This document shows positions 53,970 to 63,432 of a stretch of DNA of 64,000 bases, in pieces (the stretch's first letter is position 1; the number at the start of each line of letters is the position of its first letter). This stretch comes from Burkholderia latens. GTDB taxonomy: Bacteria > Pseudomonadota > Gammaproteobacteria > Burkholderiales > Burkholderiaceae. The stretch lies in contig NZ_CABVPL010000037.1 in NCBI RefSeq assembly GCF_902499045.1, positions 1-64,000 on the forward strand, read 5' to 3'. The notes beneath the pieces were generated by a model that worked only from the letters and a program-made list of their open reading frames with translations, had not been told where the DNA came from and made no database searches. Both the position numbers and the translations under genes were made by a program.

Positions 53970-55019
53970 ATGACTTCGCCTTCTTCCGATACGCCGGCTG
54001 CTTCGCAGGCGCCGCCGCCCGCCGCGCCGGCACGCTCGCGCCGGCCGGCCATCGCGGCAATCGCGGTGCTCGCGCTGCTGCTCGTCGCGCTGCTCGTGTA
54101 CGAGTTCGATGCGCGCGATCGCGGCACCGACGATGCGTACGTGACCGGCCACCTGCACGTGATCTCGCCGCGCGTGGCCGGCACGGTCGAGCGTGTGCTC
54201 GTCGACGACAACCAGTTCGTGCATGCCGGCGACCCGCTCGTGCAAATCGACCGGCGCGATTTCGACGTGCGCGTCGCCGCGCAGCGCGCACGCGTCGCGC
54301 AGGCGCGCGCCGATGCGAGCCGCGCCCGCGCGCTGATCGAGCAGGCCGACGCGACGCTCGTGTTGGCGCACGCCGATGCCGACAAGGCCGAGCTCGACTA
54401 CGCGCGCGCACGTGAACTGACCCGCGAGACGCCGCGCGGCCTGTCGAAGCAGGAGTTCGATGCGGCCGATGCCGCGCGCAAGTCCGCGCGCGCACGCGTC
54501 GCGGCGGCCGACGCGCAACGGCGCAGCGCCCTCGCCGCCGCGCTGGCCGCGGACGCCGCGTCGAGCCAGAACGATGCGGAGCTGCACGACGCGCTGCTGC
54601 AACTCGGCTACACGACGGTCGTTGCGCCGTCGGACGGCTACGTCGGCAAGAAGACCGTCGAGACGGGCGAGCACGTCGCGCCCGGCCAGGCGCTGCTCAC
54701 GCTGGTCGAGCCGCATCCGTGGATCGTCGCCAATTTCCGCGAGACGCAGCTTCGTCACGTGCGCGCCGGCGACGCCGTGCAATTGCACTTCGATGCGCTG
54801 CCGCAGCGCGCGTTCACCGGCCGCATCGACAGCCTGTCGCCGGCAACGGGCGCGCAGTTCGCGCTGCTGCCGCCCGACAACGCGACCGGCAATTTCACGA
54901 AAGTCACGCAGCGCGTGCCCGTGAAGATTCTGCTCGACGGCCCGGCCGCGTCGGAGCCGCGCATCCGGCCCGGGCTGTCGGTCGTCGTCACGCTGCAGCG
55001 CGGCGGCGATTCGCGATGA
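53970..55019 (+). CDS. HlyD/EmrA-type membrane fusion protein
   Basis: A 349-residue periplasmic adaptor with one N-terminal transmembrane helix (PAIAAIAVLALLLVALLVYE), then the lipoyl-like barrel (DDAYVTGHLHVISPRVAGTV, VPSD-like VVAPSDGYVGKKTVETGEHV), an alpha-helical hairpin rich in Ala and Arg, and a beta-barrel (PWIVANFRETQLRHVRAGDA). GGAG at 53955-53958 precedes the ATG. Its stop overlaps the outer-membrane channel start (ATGA at 55016-55019). Confidence 0.92.
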   Translation: MTSPSSDTPAASQAPPPAAPARSRRPAIAAIAVLALLLVALLVYEFDARDRGTDDAYVTGHLHVISPRVAGTVERVLVDDNQFVHAGDPLVQIDRRDFDVRVAAQRARVAQARADASRARALIEQADATLVLAHADADKAELDYARARELTRETPRGLSKQEFDAADAARKSARARVAAADAQRRSALAAALAADAASSQNDAELHDALLQLGYTTVVAPSDGYVGKKTVETGEHVAPGQALLTLVEPHPWIVANFRETQLRHVRAGDAVQLHFDALPQRAFTGRIDSLSPATGAQFALLPPDNATGNFTKVTQRVPVKILLDGPAASEPRIRPGLSVVVTLQRGGDSR

Positions 55020-56419
55020 AGCTCGCATTCGCGTTGCTCGCCGCCGGCATGCTGGCCGCCTGCTCGATCGCGCCGCAGCCGCTCGCGCCGGTGCCGGCCG
55101 GCGGAGACCGATTTCGCCATGCCGCACCGTCGGCCGACGCTCGTGCGCCGTCGCTCGACACGTGGCCCGCGTGGTTCGGCGACCCGCAGCTGGGCATCCT
55201 CGTCGACGCCGCGCTCGCGCACAACCTCGATATTCGCGCGGCCGCCGCACGCGTCGCCCAGGCGCAGGCGCTGCTCGGCGTGCGGGACGCGGCGCTTGCG
55301 CCGGTGGTGCGCATCGATCCGTCGTTCAGCCGCTCGCGCGTGTCCGGCACGGTCGACAACGCACTGCCGAAGCGCACGATGCACAACTGGTCGGTTCCCG
55401 TCACCGCGAGCTACGAGGTCGATCTCTGGGGCCGGTTGCGCGGCGATGCGGACATCGGCGCGCAGAACGTGCTGCAGGCCGCGGCCGACCGCGATGCGAT
55501 GCGCGTTCGAATCGCGAGCGAAGTCGCGGCCGATTACCTGACGCTGCGTTACGTCGACGACGATCTCGCGACGCTCACGCGCGCGATCGGGCTGCGGCGC
55601 ACCGCGCTGGACGTGATCGCCGCCCGCGTGCGGGCCGGCGCGGCGAGCGACCTCGACGCGCTGCGCGCATCGGCCGATCTCGATACCGCGCATGCCGATC
55701 TCGCGGAGAGCCGCCGGCTGCGCGAGAACCTCGTCGATGCGATCGCGGTGCTGACTGGCGTGTCGCCGACCGAGTTCGACATCGATACGCGCGCCGGGCC
55801 CTTGCGCGTGCCGGATGTGCCGGCCGGATTGCCGTCGGCGCTGCTCGCGCAACGCCCGGACGTGTTCGCGGCCGCTCGGCGCGCCGACGCGGCGTCGCTC
55901 GAGCTCGGCATCGCGCGCACCGCGTGGTTGCCGAGCCTGACGTTGACCGCCGACGGCGGCTTCGCGACCCGCGACCTGCGCACGTTTCTCGACCGCAACA
56001 GCTCGCTGTGGAGCCTCGGCGCGAACGTCGCGCTGACGCTGCTCGACGGCGGCAAGCGCGATGCCGCGGTGGCCGCCGCGCGCGCCGGGATGGACGTCGC
56101 CGATGCGAACTACCGCGCGGCCGCGATCGCCGCGTTACGCGACGTGCAGGATGCGCTCAACGACATCGCCGCGCAAAAGGAGCGGATCCTGCGCTACGAC
56201 AACGCGGCGCGCGCGACGGACGCGGCCGCGCGATTGTCGCTGAGCCGCTACGCGCACGGTTACGTCAGCTACCTCGAAGTCATCGACGCCGATCGCGACG
56301 CACTGAATGCACGACGCCAGCTGATTCACAGCCGGCAGGCGCTGGCCGTCGCGACGGTCAGTCTCGTGCGCGCGTTGGGCGGCGGGTGGACACCGCCGAC
56401 GCAGGCCGACGCCAGATGA
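55016..56419 (+). CDS. NodT-family outer-membrane efflux lipoprotein
   Basis: A 467-residue TolC-like channel. The lipobox LAAC puts the acylated Cys at residue 16. Family blocks are PAWFGDPQLGILVDAALAHN, ASYEVDLWGRLRG, ASEVAADYLTLRY and LLAQRPDVFAAARRADAAS. It starts inside the stop of the HlyD gene (ATGA). With the MFS pump at 52306 it should form an EmrAB-NodT exporter spanning both membranes. The stop codon lies within a tandem 10-bp repeat. Confidence 0.92.
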   Translation: MKLAFALLAAGMLAACSIAPQPLAPVPAGGDRFRHAAPSADARAPSLDTWPAWFGDPQLGILVDAALAHNLDIRAAAARVAQAQALLGVRDAALAPVVRIDPSFSRSRVSGTVDNALPKRTMHNWSVPVTASYEVDLWGRLRGDADIGAQNVLQAAADRDAMRVRIASEVAADYLTLRYVDDDLATLTRAIGLRRTALDVIAARVRAGAASDLDALRASADLDTAHADLAESRRLRENLVDAIAVLTGVSPTEFDIDTRAGPLRVPDVPAGLPSALLAQRPDVFAAARRADAASLELGIARTAWLPSLTLTADGGFATRDLRTFLDRNSSLWSLGANVALTLLDGGKRDAAVAAARAGMDVADANYRAAAIAALRDVQDALNDIAAQKERILRYDNAARATDAAARLSLSRYAHGYVSYLEVIDADRDALNARRQLIHSRQALAVATVSLVRALGGGWTPPTQADAR

Positions 56420-56457
56420 CGCCAAATGACGCCAGGTGACGCCAGATGACGGCAGAA
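56408..56457 (+). repeat. Five tandem 10-bp repeats across a stop codon
   Basis: Units GACGCCAGAT, GACGCCAAAT, GACGCCAGGT, GACGCCAGAT and GACGGCAGAA run head to tail. The TGA of the NodT gene (56417-56419) spans the first boundary. Unit number changes would alter the C-terminal end or 3' region. Confidence 0.85.
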
Positions 56458-56483
56458 ATCGGAACGTTCAGGACGCGCGCGCG

Positions 56484-57755
56484 TCACGCCGCCGTGAGCC
56501 GGTGCGCGTCCTCGCCGAGAAACCGGTGCACGAAAGTCACGGCCATCGCGCCTTCTCCGACTGCCGACGCGACGCGCTTGACCGAGCCCGACCTGACGTC
56601 GCCGGCCGCGAACGATCCCGGCACGCTCGTTTCGAGGTAGTACGGGCGGCGCTCGAGCGGCCATACGCGCTCGAACGCCGGGCAGTCGTACAGGTCGCTG
56701 CCGGTCACGAGGTAGCCGCCCGGATTGCGGATGATGTCGGTGTCCTTCGCCCAGTCCGTATTCGGCGCGCCGCCGATGCACACGAACAGTCGCGTGGCCG
56801 GCACGCGCTCGCGCGTGCCGTCTTCCGAGTGCAGCTCGATCGCATCGAGCCAGCCGTCGCCGTACAGCGCGCCGACCGTCGACCGATACCGGACGGTGAT
56901 GTTCGGCGTGCGCTCGATCCGGTCGATCAGATAGCGCGACAACGTGTCGGCGAGCGACGCGCCGCGCACGAGCATCGTCACCTCGCGCGCATGCCGCGAG
57001 AAATTCATCGCGGCCTGCCCGGCCGAATTGCCGCCGCCGACGATGAAGACGTGCTCGCCCGCGCACATCGGCGCTTCGCTCGACCCGGCGCCGTAAAACA
57101 GCCCCGCATTCAGAAACGCCGGCTCGTCCGGCAGCCCGAGGCTCCGGTATTCGATGCCGGTCGCGCAGATGTTGGAGCGGGCGACCAGAATCGAGCCGTC
57201 GGCGAGTTCGACGCGGATCTTGCCGTCGACGAACGTCGCATGCACGCCTTCGCGCATCGTCAGCAGCTCGACGCCGAACTTCATCGCCTGCTCGCGCGCA
57301 CGTTCCGCGAGTTCCGCGCCCGGAATGCCGTCGGGAAACCCCATGTAATTCTCGATCAGCGAACTCGTGCCGGCCTGCCCGCCCACCGCTCCGCGCTCGA
57401 TCACCACCGCGCGCAGCCCCTCGGACGCCGCATAGACGGCCGCCGACAGTCCGGCCGGACCCGCGCCATAGATCGACACGTCGTATTCGACGAAACGCGG
57501 CGTCGCGACCCAGCCGAGCCGCTCGGCGATCTCGGCAAGCGTCGGCTGGTACAGGCGCGAGCCGTCCGGAAAGATCACGACCGGCAGCCGAACGTCGCGC
57601 AGCGGCGCGATTCCGAGCTCGCGTGCGCAGTCGGCGTCGGATGTCAACGCGCACCAGTCGTACGCGACCATGCGCCGCTGCAGGAAATCGCGGATCTCGT
57701 ACGCGTCCTTGCTGTGCGGCAGGCCGATGATCCGCACGTGCTGCGACTGAACCAT
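56484..57755 (-). CDS. Thioredoxin-reductase-like flavoprotein with N-terminal glutaredoxin-like domain
   Basis: A 423-residue protein. Residues 1-82 resemble a thioredoxin/glutaredoxin fold (VRIIGLPHSKDAYEIRDFLQ, LRDVRLPVVIFPDGSRLYQP). Residues about 90-415 are a TrxB-like domain with FAD motif GAGPAGLS (97-104), NADPH motif FIVGGGNSAGQAAM and the terminal flavin block GSFAAGDVRSGSVKRVASAV. The redox CxxC of thioredoxin reductases is absent, so it cannot reduce thioredoxin in the usual way. GGGAGG precedes the ATG at 57755. It is divergent from a UBP-type zinc-finger gene; this pairing is seen elsewhere. Confidence 0.85.
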   Translation of the reverse strand: MVQSQHVRIIGLPHSKDAYEIRDFLQRRMVAYDWCALTSDADCARELGIAPLRDVRLPVVIFPDGSRLYQPTLAEIAERLGWVATPRFVEYDVSIYGAGPAGLSAAVYAASEGLRAVVIERGAVGGQAGTSSLIENYMGFPDGIPGAELAERAREQAMKFGVELLTMREGVHATFVDGKIRVELADGSILVARSNICATGIEYRSLGLPDEPAFLNAGLFYGAGSSEAPMCAGEHVFIVGGGNSAGQAAMNFSRHAREVTMLVRGASLADTLSRYLIDRIERTPNITVRYRSTVGALYGDGWLDAIELHSEDGTRERVPATRLFVCIGGAPNTDWAKDTDIIRNPGGYLVTGSDLYDCPAFERVWPLERRPYYLETSVPGSFAAGDVRSGSVKRVASAVGEGAMAVTFVHRFLGEDAHRLTAA

Positions 57756-57978
57756 GAGCGCCTCCCGGGAATGTCGATGGCGGATGCGGTCCGGCCGTCG
57801 CCATGCGTCCGGACGCACCCGCGACTCTACGCTGCATGCAGGCGCCGCACGCGCGATTTCATAACAATTAAGGCGCTGCCGCGCCGCGACGCCGCACAAT
57901 GCCGCCTATCCGTCCCGCTTGCGGCATCGCGCCGGCCGCGCCGCAAGCATTGCTCCCGCGCCGGCACCGGAGCCCACG

Positions 57979-58251
57979 ATGACCAACGCCTGTACGCATC
58001 TCGGCCAAGCGCGCGTGCTGCACACCGACAAGGACACCTGCGGAGAATGCGTGAAATCCGGCAGCCGCTGGGTGCATTTGCGGATGTGCATGACCTGCGG
58101 ACATGTCGGCTGCTGCGATTCGTCGCCGAATCGGCACGCGAGCCGGCATTTCGGCGAAACCGGACACCCGCTCGCCAGATCGATCGAACCCGGCGAGCGC
58201 TGGGTCTGGTGCTATGCGGACGAAGTCGTGGCCGGCGAACTCCCGTCCTGA
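57979..58251 (+). CDS. UBP-type zinc-finger protein
   Basis: A 90-residue protein consisting almost entirely of a ZnF-UBP domain: an opening Cys-x-His (NACTHLG), CGECVKSG, RMCMTCGHVGCCDSS, then ASRHFGETGHPLARSIEPGE and WVWCYADE. In eukaryotes this fold binds the ubiquitin C-terminus; bacteria lack ubiquitin, so the ligand is unknown. It faces the thioredoxin-reductase-like gene across a 223-bp divergent region, which suggests joint control. Confidence 0.88.
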   Translation: MTNACTHLGQARVLHTDKDTCGECVKSGSRWVHLRMCMTCGHVGCCDSSPNRHASRHFGETGHPLARSIEPGERWVWCYADEVVAGELPS

Positions 58252-58364
58252 CGCGCCGGCCGGCGCGATCGGCGCCGGTCCGCACGCGATGCGTCCCCGG
58301 TTCATGACCAAGGGTTAACACGGCTCGATCGCGGCTTTACGCTGCGCCGTTTTTCCGCCTAGAA

Positions 58365-58395
58365 TTTATCGAACGATAACTTATCCTTCGATAAA
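58365..58395 (+). promoter_or_regulatory. Tandem palindromic operators upstream of the hydroxylase operon
   Basis: TTATCGAACGATAA (58366-58379) is a palindrome (TTATCG-N2-CGATAA). TTATCCTTCGATAA (58381-58394) is a one-mismatch copy 15 bp downstream. The outer arms TTTATCGAA and TTCGATAAA are also perfectly inverted. The block lies 14 bp before the VOC gene start, where a repressor would block transcription. Confidence 0.65.
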
Positions 58396-58408
58396 CAAGA
58401 GGTCCGCC

Positions 58409-58891
58409 ATGCCTGTCTCGCGACTTGCTCACTATTCGATCCGTACGCCCGATCTCGAAAGATCGTGCGGCTTCTATGAACGCGTACTCGGTTTCAAGCG
58501 CGGCTACCGTCCGCCGTTCGACTTTCCGGGCGCGTGGCTCTACGCCGGCGACGACGAAGCCGACTACGGCACCGTCCACCTGATCGGCATCGACCCGGCC
58601 GATCCGCACGGGCTGGCAGCGTATCTCGGCGACAGGGCCGTGCCGGCGTCGGGCACCGGCACCGTCGACCACATCGCGTTCGTCGCGACCGGCGTCGAAG
58701 CGATGTGGCGCACGCTGCGTGCCGAGGGCATCGCATGGCGCGACCGCACCGTGCCGAGCCTCGGCCTGCATCAGGTCTTCATCGAGGATCCGTCGGGCGT
58801 GACGATCGAACTGAACTACCCGGCCGCCGAGGTCGCCGGCCTCGAGACGCCGCGCACGGCCGCGGCGGCCACTGCTGCCAATGGAGCGTGA
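58409..58891 (+). CDS. VOC-superfamily (glyoxalase/extradiol dioxygenase-like) protein
   Basis: A 160-residue single-domain VOC protein: LAHYSIRTPDLERSCGFYER opens the first beta-alpha-beta unit; GTVDHIAFVATGVEAMW and HQVFIEDPSGVTIELNYP form the second, with His and Glu at the usual metal-site places (Ala-His in LAHYS, TVDHIA, TIELNY). The ATG follows AAGAGG. It opens a five-gene operon; only 1 bp separates its stop from the hydroxylase start. It could be a ring-opening dioxygenase or an isomerase for the hydroxylase product. Confidence 0.85.
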   Translation: MPVSRLAHYSIRTPDLERSCGFYERVLGFKRGYRPPFDFPGAWLYAGDDEADYGTVHLIGIDPADPHGLAAYLGDRAVPASGTGTVDHIAFVATGVEAMWRTLRAEGIAWRDRTVPSLGLHQVFIEDPSGVTIELNYPAAEVAGLETPRTAAAATAANGA

Positions 58892-58892
58892 C

Positions 58893-60116
58893 ATGAACAC
58901 CCTTTCGACGAATCGCAAGGCCGCCATCGTCGGCGGCTCGCTGGGCGGGCTGTTCGCCGCGAACCTGCTGCTGCGCAACGGCTGGGACGTGGACGTGTTC
59001 GAACGCGTGCCCGATGCGCTGTCCGGCCGCGGCGCCGGCATCGTCACGCATCCGGAGTTGTTCGACGTGCTGCGCGCGGCCGGCGTGCGCATCGACGCAT
59101 CGATCGGCGTGAACGTCGAATCGCGCGTGACGCTCGCGCAGGACGGCTCGCTCGCGTCCGAGCGGCCACTGCCGCAGACGCTCACCGCATGGAGCAAGAT
59201 GTACCACGTGCTGCGTGCTGCGCTGCCCGACCAGCACCATCACGCGGGCGCGGTCGTCGCCGACGTGGCCGACGGCCCCGAACGCGCGACGCTCACGCTG
59301 GCCGACGGGTCGGTCGTGCACGCCGATCTCGTCGTCGCGGCCGACGGCTTCCGTTCGGCGATCCGCGAGCGATTGCTGCCGGACGCACGGCTGCAGTACG
59401 CGGGCTATGTCGCGTGGCGGGGGCTCGTCGACGAGCGCGAACTGTCCGATCGCACGCATGCGGCGCTGTTCGACCGGTTCGCGTTCGGCCTGCCGCCGCA
59501 CGAGCAGATCCTCGGCTATCCGGTCGCCGGTCGGCACAACAGCACGAAGCCCGGCGAGCGCCGCTACAACTTCGTCTGGTATCGCGCGACCCGCGAGGAC
59601 ACCGAGCTGCCGAACCTGCTCACCGACGCGACCGGCAAGCTGTGGCCGGCCGGCATTCCGCCGACGCTGATCCGCCGCGACGTGCTCGACGACATGGAAG
59701 ACGCCGCGCATGCATTGCTCGCGCCGCAGTTCGCGGAAGTCGTGTCGCGCGCCGCGCAGCCGCTGTTCCAGCCGATCTACGACCTCGAGGTGCCGCGCAT
59801 GGCGTTCGGCCGCGTCGCGCTGCTCGGCGACGCCGCGTTCGTCGCACGGCCGCATTGCGGGATGGGCGTCACGAAGGCGGCCGGCGACGCGATGGCGCTC
59901 GTCGGCGCGCTGGCCGCGCACACCGATCCGGTCGACGCGCTGCACGCATACAGCGACGCGCGCACCGCATTCGGCGCCGCGATCGTCCAGCACGCGCGCC
60001 ATCTCGGCGCATACATGCAGGCGCAACTGAAAGACGACACCGAACGCGCGATGGCCGAGCGCTACCGGACGCCGGAAGTCGTGATGCGGGAAACCGCCGT
60101 GCCGCCCCGATTCTGA
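58893..60116 (+). CDS. FAD-dependent aromatic hydroxylase, 2,6-dihydroxypyridine 3-monooxygenase-like
   Basis: A 407-residue class A flavoprotein hydroxylase. AAIVGGSLGGLFAANLLLRN is the FAD motif, DLVVAADGFRSAIRERLLP the DG motif, and GRVALLGDAAFVARPHCGMG the GD motif. LSGRGAGIVTHPELFDVLRA, AGYVAWRGLVDE and YPVAGRHN parallel 2,6-dihydroxypyridine hydroxylase of nicotine degraders. GGAG places the start at 58893. With the VOC protein and amidohydrolase of the same operon it points to hydroxylation of a phenolic or hydroxypyridine ring. Confidence 0.85.
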   Translation: MNTLSTNRKAAIVGGSLGGLFAANLLLRNGWDVDVFERVPDALSGRGAGIVTHPELFDVLRAAGVRIDASIGVNVESRVTLAQDGSLASERPLPQTLTAWSKMYHVLRAALPDQHHHAGAVVADVADGPERATLTLADGSVVHADLVVAADGFRSAIRERLLPDARLQYAGYVAWRGLVDERELSDRTHAALFDRFAFGLPPHEQILGYPVAGRHNSTKPGERRYNFVWYRATREDTELPNLLTDATGKLWPAGIPPTLIRRDVLDDMEDAAHALLAPQFAEVVSRAAQPLFQPIYDLEVPRMAFGRVALLGDAAFVARPHCGMGVTKAAGDAMALVGALAAHTDPVDALHAYSDARTAFGAAIVQHARHLGAYMQAQLKDDTERAMAERYRTPEVVMRETAVPPRF

Positions 60117-60189
60117 ACGCCGGCGCGCGCGTGCACGACGTGCCGCGCCCGCCGCATCGCGCCCTATCCGATACCGACAAGGAGACACC

Positions 60190-60555
60190 GTGAACCGCTC
60201 GATTACGGCCGCCGCCGGCCGCGCCCCCGATCTCGACCCCGACGCGCGCGCCGCGGCCGCGCATCCGCTGCTGCGCGATACGCGCTTGCGCCACCTCGTC
60301 ACGCGCAGGAGGCGATTCGCGTGGTCGCTGACCGCCGTCATGCTCGCGCTCTATTTCGCGTTCATCCTGTCGCTGGCGTTCTCGCCGGCATGGCTCGGCC
60401 GGCCGATCGTGCCGGGCCGCCCGACCACGTGGGGGATTCCTGCCGGCTTCGGCATGTTCGTCGCGACGTTCGCGCTCGTCGCGCTGTACGTATGGCGTGC
60501 GAATTCGGTGCACGACGCGCGCGTCGCGTCGCTTCGCGACGGAGGCGGTCAATGA
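60190..60555 (+). CDS. DUF485-family small membrane protein (YjcH-like)
   Basis: A 121-residue protein with two hydrophobic segments ([22 protein letters not shown] and [20 protein letters not shown]) joined by a loop, matching the DUF485 proteins that accompany acetate/monocarboxylate symporters. The GTG at 60190 is preceded by AAGGAGACACC. Its stop overlaps the symporter start (ATGA), so the two are coupled and probably form one transport unit. Confidence 0.87.
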   Translation: MNRSITAAAGRAPDLDPDARAAAAHPLLRDTRLRHLVTRRRRFAWSLTAVMLALYFAFILSLAFSPAWLGRPIVPGRPTTWGIPAGFGMFVATFALVALYVWRANSVHDARVASLRDGGGQ

Positions 60556-62237
60556 AGCGCATCGTTTCCGTCATCCTGGCCGCGGCCATCGCGTCGGCCG
60601 CGGCGGCGGCGTGCGCGGCCGGCGCCGCGCCGCTCGCGCACGCGCACAATCCGGTCGCCATCGGCATGTTCGTGCTGTTCGTCGCGTCGACGCTCGTCAT
60701 CACGCGCTGGGCGGCCCGCCAGAACCACAGCGTCGCCGATCACTACGCGGCCGGCGGCCGCATCACCGCGTTCCAGAACGGCTGGGCAATCGCGGGCGAC
60801 TACATGTCGGCCGCGTCGCTGCTCGGCATCTCGGCGCTCGTGTTCACGAGCGGCTACGACGGGTTGATCTATTCGGTCGGCTTTCTCGCGAGCTGGCCGA
60901 TCATCCTGTTCCTGATCGCGGAGCCGTTGCGCAATCTCGGCAAGTACACGTTCGCCGACGTCGTGTCGTACCGGCTGCAACAACGGCCGATCCGCGCGTT
61001 CGCCGCGTCGAGCTCGATCGTGATCGTGCTGCTCTATCTGGTGTCGCAGATGGTCGGCGCCGGCAAGCTCGTCGGGCTGCTGTTCGGGCTGAACTATACG
61101 GTCGCGGTGGTGATCGTCGGCGTGCTGATGGTGATCTACGTGTTCTTCGGCGGCATGCTGGCAACCACGTGGATCCAGATCGTCAAGGCGGTGCTGCTGC
61201 TCGCCGGCGCGGCGTTCATGGCGCTCATGGTGCTGAGCCGCTTCGGCTTCAGCCTCGACGCGTTGTTCGCCCAGGCGCAACGCGTCCATCCGCAGCACGC
61301 GGCGATCATGCGGCCGGGCGGCCTCGTGTCCGACCCGGTGTCCGCGGTGTCGCTCGGCCTCGCGCTGATCTTCGGCACGGCCGGCCTGCCGCATATCCTG
61401 ATGCGGTTCTTCACGGTTCGCGACGTCGGCGCGGCGCGCAAGAGCATTCTTCATGCGACCGGCATCGTCGGCGTCGGCTATGCGCTGATCATCGTGATCG
61501 GCTTCGGCACGATCGCGCTCGTCGCCCCGGACCCGCGGTATCACGACGCATCGGGCGCGGTCGCCGGCGGCGCGAACATGGTCGCGATCCACCTCGCGCA
61601 TGCGGTCGGCGGCAACCTGTTTCTGGGGTTCATCTGCGCGGTCGCGTTCTCGACGATTCTCGCGGTGGTCGCCGGGCTGACGCTCGCCGGCTCGTCCGCG
61701 ATCTCGCACGACCTTTACGCGAACGTGCTGCGCCGCGGCCGCGCGACCGATCGCGACGAAATGCGCGTCGCACGCGCGACGACGCTGGTGCTCGGCGTGC
61801 TCGCGATCGTGCTCGGCATCGCGTTCGAGAAGCAGAACATCGCGTTCATCGTCAGCCTGACGTTCTCGATCGCGGCCAGCTCGAACTTCCCGGTGCTGCT
61901 GCTCTCGATCTACTGGCGCGGCCTGACGACGCGCGGCGCGGTGGCCGGCGGCACGGTCGGCCTCGTCACCGCGGTCACGCTTACCGTGCTGAGCCCGACC
62001 GTCTGGGTCCAGGTGCTGGGCCACGCGCGCGCGCTCTATCCGTACGAATATCCGGCGCTGTTCTCGATGGCCGCGGCGTTAGTCGCGATCGTCGCGGTGT
62101 CGATCACCGACGGCTCGGCCCGCGCGCGGCGCGAACGCGCGCTGTTCGACACGCAGCTCGTCGAATGCGAGCTCGGCATCCTGCCGCGCCATGGCGCGCG
62201 CGAACACGACAATCACGACCTGGAGACGATCCGATGA
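60552..62237 (+). CDS. Sodium:solute symporter (ActP-like, SSS family)
   Basis: A 561-residue cation-coupled symporter with an N-terminal signal-like helix and about 13 membrane segments. Family features include [63 protein letters not shown] and [21 protein letters not shown], as in ActP and MctP. It overlaps the DUF485 gene upstream and the amidohydrolase gene downstream (ATGA at both junctions). It probably imports the monocarboxylate or aromatic acid attacked by the hydroxylase. Confidence 0.92.
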   Translation: MKRIVSVILAAAIASAAAAACAAGAAPLAHAHNPVAIGMFVLFVASTLVITRWAARQNHSVADHYAAGGRITAFQNGWAIAGDYMSAASLLGISALVFTSGYDGLIYSVGFLASWPIILFLIAEPLRNLGKYTFADVVSYRLQQRPIRAFAASSSIVIVLLYLVSQMVGAGKLVGLLFGLNYTVAVVIVGVLMVIYVFFGGMLATTWIQIVKAVLLLAGAAFMALMVLSRFGFSLDALFAQAQRVHPQHAAIMRPGGLVSDPVSAVSLGLALIFGTAGLPHILMRFFTVRDVGAARKSILHATGIVGVGYALIIVIGFGTIALVAPDPRYHDASGAVAGGANMVAIHLAHAVGGNLFLGFICAVAFSTILAVVAGLTLAGSSAISHDLYANVLRRGRATDRDEMRVARATTLVLGVLAIVLGIAFEKQNIAFIVSLTFSIAASSNFPVLLLSIYWRGLTTRGAVAGGTVGLVTAVTLTVLSPTVWVQVLGHARALYPYEYPALFSMAAALVAIVAVSITDGSARARRERALFDTQLVECELGILPRHGAREHDNHDLETIR

Positions 62238-63391
62238 CCTGTTCCTGCTGCATGTCCCCCGCGCGGCGCCGCGTGCTCGGCGCATTCGCCGCGCTCGCGG
62301 GCTCGGCCGTTACCGGACGCACGGCGTCGGCAGCGCAACCGGCTTACGCATCGCCGGCGTCGCCCGCATCGGGCGATCCGTCCGCGTCGGCGGCGCTCGC
62401 TGCCCGCCGCCCGCGCGCGATCGACATCCACTCGCACTACTACCCGGAAAGCTTCTGCGATCTGGTCGGCGGCGAAGGCAAGCGGTTCGGCGGCGCATTC
62501 GCGTGCGACGACACGACGTTCACGTTCCGCACGCCGGCCGGCGGCCTCGGGCCGCTGCCGATGAAATTCATCGACGTCGATGCGCGGCTCAACGACATGG
62601 ATGCTTCCGGCGTCGACGTGCAGGCGCTGTCGCTGAGCGTGCCGATGGCGTACTGGGGCGACCGGCCGTTCAACGCGAAACTCGCGCGCACATGGAATAC
62701 GGCCGCGTCGCGCGTGCATCAGCGGCATCCGGCGCGCTTCGTCGTCCTCGCGACGCTGCCGATGCTCGATGCGACCGACGCGATCGACGAGCTCGAGCGC
62801 GCGTCGGCGCTGCCGGGCGTGCGCGGCGTATACATGGGCACGAACATCGACAACCGCGACCTCGACGATCCGCGGTTCGCGCCGGTGTTCTCGCGCATCG
62901 AGCAGCTCGGGCTGCCGGTGTTCCTGCATCCGCAGCAAACCGTCGGCGGCGCGCGCCTCGGCGATTTCTACTTGAGCAACCTGCTCGGCAACCCGTTCGA
63001 TACGGCGATCGCAGGTTCGCACCTGATCCTCGGCGGCGTGCTCGATCGTCACCCGGCGTTGCACTTCACGCTGCCGCATGCGGGCGGCGCGCTGCCGATC
63101 GTCGCCGGCCGCCTCGACGCAGGCTGGACCGTGCGGCCGGAAACGCGCCGGCTCGCGCAAAAGCCGAGCAGCTATCTGCGGCGCTTCAGCTACGACACGG
63201 TGTCCCATTCGGCGCCGGTGCTGAACTTCCTGATCGAGAACGTCGGTATCGACCGCCTCGTGCTCGGCAGCGACTATTGTTTCGACATGGGCTACGAGCA
63301 GCCGGTGCGTTTCCTGGATCGGTTGAACCTCCCCGCCGACCAGCGCGCGATGGTGCTCGGCGGCAATGCCGGCCGGCTGCTGCGGATCTAG
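62234..63391 (+). CDS. ACMSD-type amidohydrolase/decarboxylase with Tat-like signal
   Basis: A 385-residue amidohydrolase-2 protein. [11 protein letters not shown] holds the first metal His pair, VFLHPQQT and [15 protein letters not shown] further ligands, and VLGSDYCFD the metal Asp; relatives decarboxylate ACMS, 5-carboxyvanillate or resorcylate. Unusually for the family it begins with a Tat-like leader ([20 protein letters not shown], then a Ser/Pro/Ala linker to about residue 58), suggesting export. It is the last gene of the operon and overlaps the symporter stop. Confidence 0.86.
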   Translation: MTCSCCMSPARRRVLGAFAALAGSAVTGRTASAAQPAYASPASPASGDPSASAALAARRPRAIDIHSHYYPESFCDLVGGEGKRFGGAFACDDTTFTFRTPAGGLGPLPMKFIDVDARLNDMDASGVDVQALSLSVPMAYWGDRPFNAKLARTWNTAASRVHQRHPARFVVLATLPMLDATDAIDELERASALPGVRGVYMGTNIDNRDLDDPRFAPVFSRIEQLGLPVFLHPQQTVGGARLGDFYLSNLLGNPFDTAIAGSHLILGGVLDRHPALHFTLPHAGGALPIVAGRLDAGWTVRPETRRLAQKPSSYLRRFSYDTVSHSAPVLNFLIENVGIDRLVLGSDYCFDMGYEQPVRFLDRLNLPADQRAMVLGGNAGRLLRI

Positions 63392-63432
63392 CGCATGCGT
63401 GCCGCGCGCAACCGCGTCGGGGCCGGACGCCG

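Noticed and set aside
62234-62290. Lipoprotein signal in [16 protein letters not shown] of the amidohydrolase
   Set aside because: The cysteines precede the hydrophobic segment, so there is no lipobox; a Tat-like leader fits better.
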